Shown here piece after piece: positions 25,549 through 34,071 of a stretch of 64,000 nucleotides of DNA (positions within the stretch are counted from its first letter, which is position 1; the number at the start of each line of letters is the position of its first letter). The notes beneath the pieces were generated by a model that was not told the origin of the DNA, searched no databases, and saw only the letters and a program-made list of their open reading frames with translations. Both the position numbers and the translations under genes were made by a program. The stretch comes from Micromonospora sediminicola. GTDB taxonomy: Bacteria > Actinomycetota > Actinomycetes > Mycobacteriales > Micromonosporaceae. The DNA lies in NCBI RefSeq assembly GCF_900089585.1, contig NZ_FLRH01000003.1, positions 3,424,501 to 3,488,500 of the forward strand. Reading direction: 5' to 3'.

Positions 25549-26349
25549 TCAGGCGGGTGGGCCGGTGGGAGGCGTCGGCGCTGCCGGGGCCGCGGGTGCG
25601 GGCGTGGCGGCGACCGGTGCGGGGGCGGCGCCGCCGCGGGAGCGACGTCGCAGCAGGACGACGACCGCCACCGCGACCAGGAGCAGCAGCACCACCACGC
25701 CGCCGATGACCAGCAGCCAGGGAAAGGAGCCGCCGGTGACCGCGGCGACGGCCGCGCTGGTGGTGGGCGCGGGTGGCGCCTCGGCGACGGCGCGCAGCTC
25801 GGCCGGCTTGGGCTGGTTGGCGACGACCTTCCAGCTCACCGAACGCCCGTTGATCGCGCCGTTCGTGTCGAGCACCCGGCCGGGGAACGTCACGGATATC
25901 TCGAACGACATCAGCGTCATGAACGCCTGCTGGTTGCGCGGATCCTGCTCGGCCACCTTTCCGCCGTATTTCTTCGGATCCAGCGGCAGCGAGAAGCGGT
26001 AGAGATCGCCGTCGCGGACAAGATTCACACTTTCGCTGGTGAATTGCGACAGCGGTGTTTTCCGGTACGCGATCTGAATGCCGTAGTAGGTGGCGTCCTC
26101 GTACCGGCTCTCGGTGCCGGCGGGAAGCGTGGGAATGTTCTGCCGCAGTTCGGCGAAGGCCGCCGCGACGTCCGGGTTCCGCTGCTTGAGCACGGACTTC
26201 TGGGCGGTCAGCAGGAGCTGGCCGGAGACCGTGTCGTCGGTGTTCACGGTCAGCCCGAGGTTGAGCTGCATGCAGCCGCTCAGTGTCGCCACGAGGGCGA
26301 GACACACCGCGAGGCGGAATGCCCGGCTGCGGCGGAGTCTCGTATTCAT
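25549..26349 (-). CDS. LppM-domain lipoprotein with C-terminal transmembrane helix
   Basis: 266 residues. A signal peptide ends in the lipobox TLSGC (Cys near 26). The LppM-type domain follows (MQLNLGLTVNTDDTVSGQLLL; GIQIAYRKTPLSQFTSESVNL; SFEISVTFPGRVLDTNGAING, in pieces). A transmembrane helix lies at about 208-232, then a basic RRRSR stop and an Ala/Pro tail. Mycobacterial LppM is a surface lipoprotein. The gene is 143 bp upstream of the membrane-protein genes of the injection cluster. The gap holds a promoter-like space and no further gene. Confidence 0.83.
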   Translation of the reverse strand: MNTRLRRSRAFRLAVCLALVATLSGCMQLNLGLTVNTDDTVSGQLLLTAQKSVLKQRNPDVAAAFAELRQNIPTLPAGTESRYEDATYYGIQIAYRKTPLSQFTSESVNLVRDGDLYRFSLPLDPKKYGGKVAEQDPRNQQAFMTLMSFEISVTFPGRVLDTNGAINGRSVSWKVVANQPKPAELRAVAEAPPAPTTSAAVAAVTGGSFPWLLVIGGVVVLLLLVAVAVVVLLRRRSRGGAAPAPVAATPAPAAPAAPTPPTGPPA

Positions 26350-26490
26350 GCGCCCAGTGTGGGCGGTCGCGTCACGGCCGGCAGTCAGCGATCAGCCAGC
26401 GCTTTGTCGCCGATCTTACCGGCCGGCTCTCCCATTCGGACGACCCCGGATTCCCCGGCGATCGATATTCTGGAAGGTTGTTCGCGAATA

Positions 26491-26967
26491 TCATTCCGCC
26501 GCGATGATCCGAAAGACCGGGAGGTCGGCGGCGACCCGGGTGAAGTCGGCGAGCGGGGCGTCGCGGTCCACCGGGACGTGCGGACGCGCGCCGGGGGCCA
26601 GCGCCAGGTGGCGGCGCAGGATCGGCGGCCGCTGCGCCACCGGCACCTCGACCAGCCGCACCGGTTCCCGGCGGCCCCGTCGCAGCACCGCGCGTCCGCC
26701 GGCGGCGCGGACGTTGGCCACCCAGTTGACCCGTTCGCCCAGCATGGACACCAGGTAGCGCTCGCCCTCGTGGTCGGCGACCACGAGCGGCACGGCGACG
26801 GTCCGGCCGGTGCGCCGGCCCGGCACCTCCAGGGTGACCCAGTTCCGCGGACCCAGGCCGGCGGCGTACTGCGCCGCGGTCAGGGCGTTCATCGCCCGGG
26901 CGAGCCGGTTCGGCCGGCCACCCCGGTACATCCACCTCAGCTGTCGGTGCCACGGCCCCGTACCCAT
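26491..26967 (-). CDS. F420-dependent nitroreductase/Ddn-family protein
   Basis: 158-residue deazaflavin-dependent nitroreductase-like oxidoreductase. The family core is clear: NWVTLEVPGRRTGRTVAVPLV, then GERYLVSMLGERVNWVANVRAAGG, in pieces, with the phosphate-binding Arg/Gly cluster, and LPVFRI near the end. Relatives use reduced coenzyme F420, widespread in actinobacteria, to reduce quinones or unsaturated substrates. It stands alone between the LppM gene and the divergent isoamylase. GGAGGGAGATCCC precedes the ATG. Confidence 0.88.
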   Translation of the reverse strand: MGTGPWHRQLRWMYRGGRPNRLARAMNALTAAQYAAGLGPRNWVTLEVPGRRTGRTVAVPLVVADHEGERYLVSMLGERVNWVANVRAAGGRAVLRRGRREPVRLVEVPVAQRPPILRRHLALAPGARPHVPVDRDAPLADFTRVAADLPVFRIIAAE

Positions 26968-27089
26968 CGGGATCTCCCTCCGTCCCCTCCATTACGGACC
27001 CGGCCGGGTGGCGCCGGCCAGGGTCGTCCGGCCCCGGTTGCCGGGCCCTTTACCGGATTGAAATCGACTGTTATCTTTCCGGCAAAACT

Positions 27090-27103
27090 TGCAAGGTCTT
27101 GCA
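27090..27103. promoter_or_regulatory. Maltose-type LacI operator upstream of isoamylase
   Basis: TGCAAG-gt-CTTGCA is a perfect 6+6 inverted repeat ending 63 bp before the isoamylase ATG. Actinobacterial MalR/AglR-type regulators bind closely similar TTGCA-centred sites. It sits in an AT-richer patch (27055-27090) that probably holds the promoter, although I see no convincing -10/-35 pair. Confidence 0.65.
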
Positions 27104-27166
27104 GCAACCGGAAGTCGGCCGGCGTCCGTACGCACCATCCACCCCCGCGTCCCGTCGGAGACCGCC

Positions 27167-29491
27167 ATGTCCAGACCCCGTCCGGTCCTCGCCCTCCTCC
27201 TCGCCACGGTGCTGGCCGCCGTGGGCCTCACCGCCGCCGCCCCACCCGCCGGCGCCGCCGTCGAAGCCCGCGCGCTCGGCGCCCGCTACGACGCCACCGG
27301 CTCGACCATCACGTTCCGGGTCCACTCGACCGCCGCCACCCGCATCGCCGTCTACCTGTACGCCACCCCCGCCGGCGCGGCCGAGAAGGTCAGCCACGTG
27401 CTGACCCGGGACGCCTCCGGCGTCTACGCCGTCACCGTCGACGTCGCCACGCTGCGCACCACCCACGGCATCACCGGCACCGTCTGGTACGGCTACCGCG
27501 CCTGGGGGCCGAACTGGCCCTACAGCAGCGCCTGGACGAAGGGCTCGGCCGCCGGTTTCGTGGCCGACGTCGACGCCGCCGGCAACCGGTTCAACCCCAA
27601 CAAGCTGCTGGTCGACCCGTACGCGCGGGAACTGAGCCACGACCCGCTGCGCCCGGGCGCGACCGACGACTCGGTGTACGCCTCCGGACCGGCGTACCGG
27701 ACCGTGGACAGTGGCCCGTACGCGCCGAAGGGCGCCGTGCTCGCCGCCGCCCCGACCGGCGCCACCGGCGTCAAGCCCACCCGCCCGCTCAAGGACGACG
27801 TGATCTACGAGGTGCACGTGCGCGGCCTCACCCGCGACGACCCGAGCGTGCCCGCGGCCTGGCAGGGCACCTACCGCGGCGCCGCGACGAAGGCCGGCTA
27901 CCTCGCCTCGCTCGGCGTGACCGCGGTGGAGTTCCTGCCGGTGCAGGAGACGCAGAACGACACCAACGACGTCGACCCGACCGGCACCGCCGGGGACAAC
28001 TACTGGGGTTACATGACCCTGAACTGGTTCGCCCCGGACCGGCGCTACGCCGCCGACCGGTCGCCGGGCGGGCCGACCCGGGAGTTCCAGGCGATGGTCA
28101 GGGCGTTCCACGACGCCGGCATCAAGGTGCTGCTCGACGTGGTCTACAACCACACCGGCGAGGGCGGGGCGCGCACCGCCGGCGGCGCGACCGTCTACGA
28201 CCTGTGGTCCTGGCGTGGCCTGGACAACCCGACCTACTACTCGCTGACCGCCGACCGGCAGGCGCCGTACGACAACACCGGCGTCGGCGGCAACTACAAC
28301 ACCTACCACCCGGTCGCCCAGGACCTGATCGTCGACTCGTTGGCCTACTGGAAGGACACGCTCGGCGTCGACGGGTTCCGGCACGACCTCGCCACCGTCC
28401 TGGGCAACACCTGCCAGCACGGCTGCTACCGGTACAGCCGCACCGACCCGGGCACCGCGCTCAACCGCATCGTGCGGGAGATGCCGCCCCGGCCGGCCAC
28501 CGGGGGCGCCGGGGTCGACTGGATCGGCGAGCCGTGGGCGATCGGCGACGGCACCTACCAGGTCGGCAACCTCCCGGCCGGCTGGTCGGAGTGGAACGGC
28601 CAGTACCGGGACACCGTGCGCAGCGACCAGAACCGGATGGGCTACGACCCGGTCACCCCGGGCCGGCTCGCCACCCGGATCGCCGGCTCCGCCGACCTCT
28701 ACGGCGACGACGGCCGCCGGCCGGGCAACTCGGTGAACTTCCTGGTCGCCCACGACGGGTTCACGCTGCGCGACCTGTACGCCTGTAATGCCAAGAACAA
28801 CACCCAGCCCTGGCCGTACGGCCCGTCGGACGGCGGCAGCGACGACAACCGCTCGTGGGACCAGGGCGGCGTCCCGGCCGACCAGCGTCGGGCCGCCCGC
28901 ACCGGGCAGGCGCTGCTGCTGCTCTCCGCCGGCACCCCGATGCTGACCGGCGGCGACGAGGTGCTGCGCGGGGTGCGCTGCAACAACAACCCGTACAACC
29001 TGGACTCGCCGGCGAACTGGCTGAACTGGAGCCCGGACGGCAACCAGACCACGTTCCGCACCTTCACCTCGCGGCTGGCCGCGTTCCGGGCCGCGCACCC
29101 GGCGCTGCGCCCGGCGACCTTCTACTCCGCCGGTGACGGCAACGGCAACGGGATGGCGCAGCTGAGCTGGTTCACCCCGGCCGGGGCCGCGCCGGACGCC
29201 GCGTACTGGGACGACCCAAACAACCACGCGCTCGGCTGGCGGATCGACGGCACCGAGTTCGGCGACCCGGCGCCGGCGGTCTACGTCGGCTACAACGGCT
29301 GGTCCGGCGACGTGAGCTTCACGCTGCCCGCGCCCGGCCCCGGCCGGCAGTGGTACCGGGTCACCGACACCTCCACCTGGGCGGAGGGGCCGGACCAGGT
29401 GGCTCGTCCGGGCGCCGAGGTGGCGGTGGGCGGCCAGGGCACGACCTACCTGCTGCGCGGCCGGGGACTGCTGCTGCTGGTCGCCCGCTGA
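27167..29491 (+). CDS. Secreted isoamylase-type glycogen/starch debranching enzyme (GH13)
   Basis: 774-residue secreted alpha-1,6-glucosidase. A Sec signal peptide spans residues 1-31, ending APPAGAA. An N-terminal CBM48-like beta domain follows (VEARALGARYDATGSTITFRV), then the GH13 barrel. Catalytic nucleophile Asp lies in GVDGFRHDLATVLG, acid/base Glu in IGEPWAIG and the stabilising Asp in VAHDGFTLRDL. LLDVVYNHTGEG is GH13 region I. The GNYNTYHPVAQDLIVDSLAYW block is specific to bacterial isoamylases. A C-terminal beta domain closes the protein. The ATG is preceded by GGAGACCGCC. Confidence 0.94.
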   Translation: MSRPRPVLALLLATVLAAVGLTAAAPPAGAAVEARALGARYDATGSTITFRVHSTAATRIAVYLYATPAGAAEKVSHVLTRDASGVYAVTVDVATLRTTHGITGTVWYGYRAWGPNWPYSSAWTKGSAAGFVADVDAAGNRFNPNKLLVDPYARELSHDPLRPGATDDSVYASGPAYRTVDSGPYAPKGAVLAAAPTGATGVKPTRPLKDDVIYEVHVRGLTRDDPSVPAAWQGTYRGAATKAGYLASLGVTAVEFLPVQETQNDTNDVDPTGTAGDNYWGYMTLNWFAPDRRYAADRSPGGPTREFQAMVRAFHDAGIKVLLDVVYNHTGEGGARTAGGATVYDLWSWRGLDNPTYYSLTADRQAPYDNTGVGGNYNTYHPVAQDLIVDSLAYWKDTLGVDGFRHDLATVLGNTCQHGCYRYSRTDPGTALNRIVREMPPRPATGGAGVDWIGEPWAIGDGTYQVGNLPAGWSEWNGQYRDTVRSDQNRMGYDPVTPGRLATRIAGSADLYGDDGRRPGNSVNFLVAHDGFTLRDLYACNAKNNTQPWPYGPSDGGSDDNRSWDQGGVPADQRRAARTGQALLLLSAGTPMLTGGDEVLRGVRCNNNPYNLDSPANWLNWSPDGNQTTFRTFTSRLAAFRAAHPALRPATFYSAGDGNGNGMAQLSWFTPAGAAPDAAYWDDPNNHALGWRIDGTEFGDPAPAVYVGYNGWSGDVSFTLPAPGPGRQWYRVTDTSTWAEGPDQVARPGAEVAVGGQGTTYLLRGRGLLLLVAR

Positions 29492-29516
29492 GCGGCGGGG
29501 CCCGGTGCGCCGGTGG

Positions 29517-29726
29517 TCAGCCCGGCGGCTGCCAGTCGGCGTACCGGGCCATGCCGCGCAGCGCCGTCCGGGACGGGGTCAACCGGATCGCCGTGTCGCG
29601 CAGGGCGAGCGCCACCGGGTTGCGCAGCTGCTGGCCGAACCGCGCGGTGCGCAGGGCCGCGCGGGCGACGGCCTGGGTGCGCGGTCGCCGCTGCCGGTCG
29701 TACGCGGCCAGCGCCGGCGAGGTCCG
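29517..29726 (-). pseudogene. C-terminal remnant of an FAD-dependent monooxygenase
   Basis: About 69 codons ending in a stop (29517-29519) read LAAYDRQRRPRTQAVARAAL, then LRNPVALALRDTAIRLTPSR and MARYADWQPPG. This is the usual C-terminal tail of PHBH-fold FAD monooxygenases. Upstream in this frame (toward 29800) the sequence is unrelated and no FAD-binding GxGxxG or DG/GD motif exists, so the gene is truncated to its last sixth. The neighbouring FUSC gene begins 85 bp away on the other strand and may have been joined here by a deletion. Confidence 0.65.
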
Positions 29727-29810
29727 CCGCGCCGGGCACAGGCACCGCCCGCCCGACCCGGTCGGAGCGCGAGACCGGAGGATAGGTGCCGACGGCACGG
29801 GAGGTGGGCG

Positions 29811-30953
29811 ATGGCAGCGGGAACCGGTGGCCGGACCGCGACGGCGGTCCGGGAGGCGGCCGGAAGGCTGCGGCGGGGTTGGGTGCCGGTGGTCGAGGCG
29901 ACGCTGGCGGCCACCGTCGCCTGGGTCCTCGCCACCCGGATCGTCGGGCACCCGCAGCCGTTCTTCGCCCCCGCCGCCGCCCTCATCGTGCTCGGGCAGG
30001 CCCGCGGCCAGCGGATGCGCCGGGCGGTGGAGGTGGTGCTCGGCGTCGCCGCCGGCGTGCTCGTCGCCGACCTGGTGGTGCAGGCGCTCGGGCCGCGGAC
30101 CACCTGGACCGTGCTCACCGTCATCCTGCTCACCGTCGCGCTGGCGGTGGCGGTCGGGGCCAGCTCGGTCACCGTGGTGCAGGCAGCGGTCTCCGCGCTC
30201 TACCTGGTGGTGGTCTCACCGCCGACCGAGTCGCTGGTCCCGTTCCGGTTCGTCGACGCGCTCATCGGCGGCGCGGTGGCGGTGGTCGCCAGCCAGCTCG
30301 TCGACGCCCGCCGGCCGCTCGCCCCGCTGGTCGCCGAGTTCCGGCACACCTTCGCCGAGCTGGCCGGCGTGCTCGACGACGTCGCCGCCGCGCTCGACGA
30401 CACCGACGACGAGGCGGCCCTGGCCGCGCTGGAGCGGGCCCGGCACGCCGACGCCGGAGTGGAGCGGCTGCGGGGCGCGGTCCAGGCCGCCGGCGAGGCG
30501 CTGCGGCTCAACGTACGCCGCCGCCGGCACCTCGGCCGGCTGCGCTCGGTGGAGGGCTCGATCCGGCAGATCGACTACGCGGTCCGCAACGTGCGCGTGC
30601 TGGCCCGCGCGGCGGTCACGCTCACCCGCAGCCCGGCGCCCGTCCCGGCCGACCTCGGCGCCGCGGTACGCACGCTCGGCGACGCCGTCCGCTCGGCCGG
30701 CGACGCACTCGCCGCCGACCTCGACGGGCAGGAGCAGATCGCCGACAGCCACGCCGCCCGGGTCGACGTCGCGGCGTTGGAGGCGGTCCGGTCGGCCGGG
30801 CGGCTGTTCACCGCCGGCCCGACGCTGCCGCTCGCGATGATCATCGGCCAGGTCCGGGCCACCGCCATCGACCTGCTGCGCGGTGTGGGCGTGGACGACG
30901 ACGCCACGGTGCTCAGCCGGGTCGACACGGCGGTCGGCGGGCCGGAGCGCTGA
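29811..30953 (+). CDS. FUSC/aromatic acid exporter-family membrane protein
   Basis: 380 residues. Four to six N-terminal transmembrane segments (ATLAATVAWVLATRI; FFAPAAALIVLG; VVLGVAAGVLVADLVVQAL; VALAVAVGASSVTVVQAAV) are followed by an amphipathic helical cytoplasmic domain of about 200 residues. The pattern FAPAAALIVLGQARGQRMRRAVEVVLG, in pieces, is typical of FUSC/ArAE transporters. The ATG at 29811 follows GGGAGGTGGGCG; the longer frame upstream overlaps the monooxygenase remnant and lacks such a site. Substrate unknown. Confidence 0.85.
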   Translation: MAAGTGGRTATAVREAAGRLRRGWVPVVEATLAATVAWVLATRIVGHPQPFFAPAAALIVLGQARGQRMRRAVEVVLGVAAGVLVADLVVQALGPRTTWTVLTVILLTVALAVAVGASSVTVVQAAVSALYLVVVSPPTESLVPFRFVDALIGGAVAVVASQLVDARRPLAPLVAEFRHTFAELAGVLDDVAAALDDTDDEAALAALERARHADAGVERLRGAVQAAGEALRLNVRRRRHLGRLRSVEGSIRQIDYAVRNVRVLARAAVTLTRSPAPVPADLGAAVRTLGDAVRSAGDALAADLDGQEQIADSHAARVDVAALEAVRSAGRLFTAGPTLPLAMIIGQVRATAIDLLRGVGVDDDATVLSRVDTAVGGPER

Positions 30954-30960
30954 GCGCCGG

Positions 30961-31950
30961 TCAGGCGCTCTCCCGGGTCACCAGCGTGGACGCGAAGGCG
31001 GTCGTCGGCGCGACCGGCGCCCGGGTCAGCACGGCCGTGGCCGCGGCGGCGGCGATCCGGTCGACCGGGTGGGTCGCGGTGGTCAGCGGCGGGCTGCTCA
31101 CCGCGGCGTACGGCAGGTCGTCGAAGCCGGCGACCGCGACGTCGTGCGGCACCCGCAGGCCCCGCCCGCGCAGCGCCGCGATCACCCCGAACGCGGTGGC
31201 GTCGCTGGCCGCGTAGACCGCGTCCAGCTCCGGCCACCGGCGCAGCGCCTCCAGCGCCGCCCGGCCGCCCCGGGCCGTGGTGAAGTCGCCGGTCACCACG
31301 CGCTCCGGAAGCCCCGCCGCGCGCATCAACCCCCGGTACGCGGTCACCGAACGCTCCGCGCAGACCAGCCAGCGCGGACCGGTGACCATGGCGATGCGGC
31401 GGCGGCCGGTGGCGTGGAGGTGGCGCAGCACCGCCTCGGCCCCGGCCGCGTTGTCCACGTCGAACGAGGGCACCGTCGCCGAGCCGGTGCCGATCGAGAC
31501 GACCCGGCCGCGTAGCCGGGCCGGCACCGCCGCCAGCGCCGTCGGGGTGGTGTTGACCAGGATCACGCCGCAGACGCCGCGGTCGGCGCCGAGCCGGACC
31601 AGCCCCGACGGGTCGCCCAGCGGCAGCCACTCCAGCGCCACCCCGACGCCGTGCGGCGCGCACACCCGCGACGCGGCGCTCACCACCCGGTGCACGTACG
31701 GGTCGTCCAGCACCGTCCCGGCGCGGCCGATCACGGCCACCACCAGTCGTACCCCGGCGCCGCGCACCAGCGCCCTTGCCGTGACGTCCGGCACGTAGCC
31801 GAGCCGGTCGGCGGCGGCGCCCACCCGCGCCCGCGCGTCCGCCGAGGCGAAGCCGTAGCCACCGAGCACCCGGGAGGCGGTGGCCCGCGACACCCCGGCG
31901 GCGCGCGCCACGTCGTCGAGCGTGGCGGGTCGTGCGGTCGGCGTGCCCAT
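30961..31950 (-). CDS. LacI family transcriptional regulator
   Basis: 329 residues. The HTH reads TLDDVARAAGVSRATASRVL, with hinge LGYVPDVTARALV. The effector domain has VVAVIGRAGTVLDDPYVHRVV, DAVYAASDATAFGVIAAL and DVAVAGFDDLPYAAVSSPPL, in pieces. It is divergent from an MFS transporter with a paired operator-like repeat in the 117-bp gap, suggesting it represses that transporter and itself. It ends 7 bp from the convergent FUSC gene stop. Confidence 0.92.
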   Translation of the reverse strand: MGTPTARPATLDDVARAAGVSRATASRVLGGYGFASADARARVGAAADRLGYVPDVTARALVRGAGVRLVVAVIGRAGTVLDDPYVHRVVSAASRVCAPHGVGVALEWLPLGDPSGLVRLGADRGVCGVILVNTTPTALAAVPARLRGRVVSIGTGSATVPSFDVDNAAGAEAVLRHLHATGRRRIAMVTGPRWLVCAERSVTAYRGLMRAAGLPERVVTGDFTTARGGRAALEALRRWPELDAVYAASDATAFGVIAALRGRGLRVPHDVAVAGFDDLPYAAVSSPPLTTATHPVDRIAAAAATAVLTRAPVAPTTAFASTLVTRESA

Positions 31951-31990
31951 GCCCGCATCATGCCCCGTCGGGGTCGACCGGGGTAAGGGG

Positions 31991-32019
31991 TGGGAGCGCT
32001 TGTGGTGGTAGCGCTCTCA
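31991..32019. promoter_or_regulatory. Paired LacI-type operator half-sites
   Basis: TGGGAGCGCT and AGCGCTCTCA form a 10-bp inverted repeat (9 of 10) with a 9-bp spacer between divergent lacI and MFS genes. Each arm resembles the TGGGAGCGCTCCCA operators of CebR-like actinobacterial LacI regulators. Confidence 0.6.
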
Positions 32020-32067
32020 GGTGTGCGATGGTCGTCGGGACCACTTCGGGGAAGGGACGACCGCACC

Positions 32068-33285
32068 GTGAGCAGCACCCTCGACGCACCGGCCGGGCAG
32101 CGGCCACCGGTGCCCCGGCCGGTTCTGGCCGCCCGCACCGGCGTCGCCGTCGTGTTCGCGCTCAACGGGCTGGCGGTGGCGAGCTGGTTCTCCCGGGTAC
32201 CAGCGGTCCGGGAGGCGCTCGGGCTCAGCCCTGGCCGGCTCGGCCTGCTGCTGCTCTGCATGTCGGTGGGCGCGCTGCTGGCCATGCCGACCGCCGGTCT
32301 GGTCACCCAGCGGCTGGGCCCGGCCCGCACGGTGGCGGTGGCGACGCTGCTGGTCGCGCTCGGCATGACCGTGGCCGGGCTGGCCACCGGGCTGGCCGGC
32401 TGGGCGCCCGGCGTGGGGCTCGGGCTGGCCGCGTTCGGCTTCGGCTCGGGCCTGTGCGACGTGGCCATGAACGTCGAGGGCGCGGCGGTGGAGAAGCGGA
32501 TCGGCCGCACCATCATGCCCCGGTTCCACGCCGCCTGGAGCCTCGGCTCGGTGGCCGGGGCCGGGCTGGGCGCCGGCGCCGCCCGCCTCGGCGTACCCAT
32601 CGAGGTGCACCTGCCGGTGCTCGCGGTGCTGATCCTCGCCGGCACCCTGCTCGGCGCCCGGGCGTTCCTGTCCGCGCCGGCCGAGGCGGCCGGCGCGGGC
32701 GAGCCGGCGGCCCGCCGGCGGGCGTTGCTGGCCGCCTGGCGGGAGCCGCGCACCCTGCTGGTCGGCCTGCTGGTGCTGGTCATGGCGTTCACCGAGGGCA
32801 GCGCCAACGACTGGCTGGCGGTGGCGTTCGTGGACGGGTACGGGGTCAGCGAGGCGGTCGGCGCCGCCGTGTTCGGCGTGTTCGTGGTGGGCATGACGCT
32901 GGGCCGCACCGTCGGCACGGTCGCCATCGACCGGTGGGGGCGGGTGCCGGTGCTCTTCGGCACCATCGGGCTGGCCGCCGCCGGCGCCACCCTGGCCGTG
33001 CTGGCCGGCTCGGGCCCGCTGGCCGTGGTCGGCGTGGCGCTGTGGGGGATCGGCGCGTCGCTCGGCTTCCCGGTCGGGATGAGCGCCGCCGCCGACGACG
33101 AGGACAAGGCGCCGGCCCGGGTCAGCGTGGTCGCGGTGATCGGTTACACAGCGTTCCTCGCCGGCCCGCCGTTGCTCGGCTTCCTCGGCGACCACTTCGG
33201 GGTGCTGCCGGCGCTCGGCCTGGTGCCGCTGCTCCTGCTGCCCACGCTCGCGCTGGTCCCGGTGCTCCGCCAGCCGGCCCGCTGA
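32068..33285 (+). CDS. MFS transporter
   Basis: 405-residue, 12-helix major facilitator. Helix 1 is followed by SWFSRVPAVREALGLSPGRLG, and GLVTQRLGPARTV marks loop 2-3. RIGRTIMPRFHAAWSLGSVAGAG is typical of the sugar/fucose-type or YbjJ-like MFS subgroup. MSAAADDEDKAPARVSVVAVIGY, in pieces, lies between helices 10 and 11. The GTG start is inferred from AAGGGACGACC upstream. The neighbouring LacI regulator suggests a sugar-related substrate, or efflux of a sugar-induced metabolite; neither is certain. Confidence 0.88.
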   Translation: MSSTLDAPAGQRPPVPRPVLAARTGVAVVFALNGLAVASWFSRVPAVREALGLSPGRLGLLLLCMSVGALLAMPTAGLVTQRLGPARTVAVATLLVALGMTVAGLATGLAGWAPGVGLGLAAFGFGSGLCDVAMNVEGAAVEKRIGRTIMPRFHAAWSLGSVAGAGLGAGAARLGVPIEVHLPVLAVLILAGTLLGARAFLSAPAEAAGAGEPAARRRALLAAWREPRTLLVGLLVLVMAFTEGSANDWLAVAFVDGYGVSEAVGAAVFGVFVVGMTLGRTVGTVAIDRWGRVPVLFGTIGLAAAGATLAVLAGSGPLAVVGVALWGIGASLGFPVGMSAAADDEDKAPARVSVVAVIGYTAFLAGPPLLGFLGDHFGVLPALGLVPLLLLPTLALVPVLRQPAR

Positions 33286-33371
33286 CGGCTCAGCCGACTC
33301 CCACCCCGCTCCCAGGCGGCTGCCAGGCCGGCGTGCTGCACTGGGACGGACGCCGAGGAGAGGAGGCGGGC

Positions 33372-33704
33372 ATGGGCTGGTTCAGCCGACGGGCCGCCGA
33401 CCCGACGACCCCGACGAAGCTCGACCGCGAGGCGAACCGGGAGGACCTGGCCCAGCTGGAGGCGTTCGTCACCAGCCGCAGCGGGGTCGAGTTCTATCTG
33501 GAACCGGAGACCACCGCCACGGACACCACGGTGGTCGCCATCGCCCACGACGGCGAGTGGATCCGCCGCCGCACCGGCTCACCCCGGGCCGCCGGCAAGA
33601 TCGCGCAGCGGTACGCGGTGCCGCTCTACGAGGCGGCCCGCACCGGCTACCCGGAGCGGATGCGGGCGTGGAACCGGGCCCACCCGGAACGCCACGCCCG
33701 CTGA
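33372..33704 (+). CDS. Small conserved hypothetical protein
   Basis: 110 residues, soluble, no signal. MGWFSRRAADPTTPTKLDREANREDL, in pieces, leads into EAFVTSRSGVEFYLEPETT and TTVVAIAHDGEWIRRRTGSP, then a C-terminal helix ending ERHAR. The family seems confined to actinobacteria from its style, but I can assign no function. GAGGAGGCGGGC precedes the ATG, a very strong ribosome site. It stands 86 bp after the MFS gene and ends 10 bp from the convergent crcB pair. Confidence 0.75.
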   Translation: MGWFSRRAADPTTPTKLDREANREDLAQLEAFVTSRSGVEFYLEPETTATDTTVVAIAHDGEWIRRRTGSPRAAGKIAQRYAVPLYEAARTGYPERMRAWNRAHPERHAR

Positions 33705-33714
33705 CCCCGGCGGG

Positions 33715-34071
33715 TCAGAACGCCGCGACCACCGCGTAGCCGAGGAACGCCGCGCCGAGCCCGGCGACCACGCTGGCCAGCACGTTCGCGTACGCGTGCC
33801 GGCGCGCACCGGAGCGGGCCAGCCGCAGGGTCTCGTAGCTCAGCGTCGACCAGGTGGTCAGCGCGCCGCAGAAGCCGGTGCCGACCAGCGCCGTCACGCC
33901 GGGGTCGGCGGGCACGGCGAGCACCGCGCCGAGCAGCAGCGACCCGACCACGTTGACGGTCAGGGTGCCCCACGGGAAGGCCGAGTCGTGCCGGGACTGC
34001 ACGGCCCGGTCGGTGAGGTAGCGCAGCGGCGCCCCGAGCGCGGCCCCGAGCGCGATCAGCAGGACGGTCAC
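33715..34071 (-). CDS. crcB: Fluoride channel subunit CrcB/Fluc (second of pair)
   Basis: 118 residues, four transmembrane helices. [37 protein letters not shown] and [21 protein letters not shown], in pieces, are canonical Fluc motifs: the selectivity Asn in helix 2 and the central Gly-Ala-Leu-Thr-Thr-Trp-Ser break in helix 3. The GTG start overlaps the upstream crcB stop (GTGA). Tandem crcB genes usually form an antiparallel heterodimer that exports fluoride. Confidence 0.92.
   Translation of the reverse strand: MTVLLIALGAALGAPLRYLTDRAVQSRHDSAFPWGTLTVNVVGSLLLGAVLAVPADPGVTALVGTGFCGALTTWSTLSYETLRLARSGARRHAYANVLASVVAGLGAAFLGYAVVAAF

Noticed and set aside
11416..26349. Prophage interpretation of the tail genes
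   Set aside because: No capsid, portal, terminase, integrase, lysis or replication genes and no att-like repeats; gene content and order fit a contractile injection system.
27055..27090. A -35/-10 promoter for the isoamylase (TTGAAA with a downstream TATCTT)
   Set aside because: Spacing is wrong for both candidate pairs; only the operator palindrome is reported.
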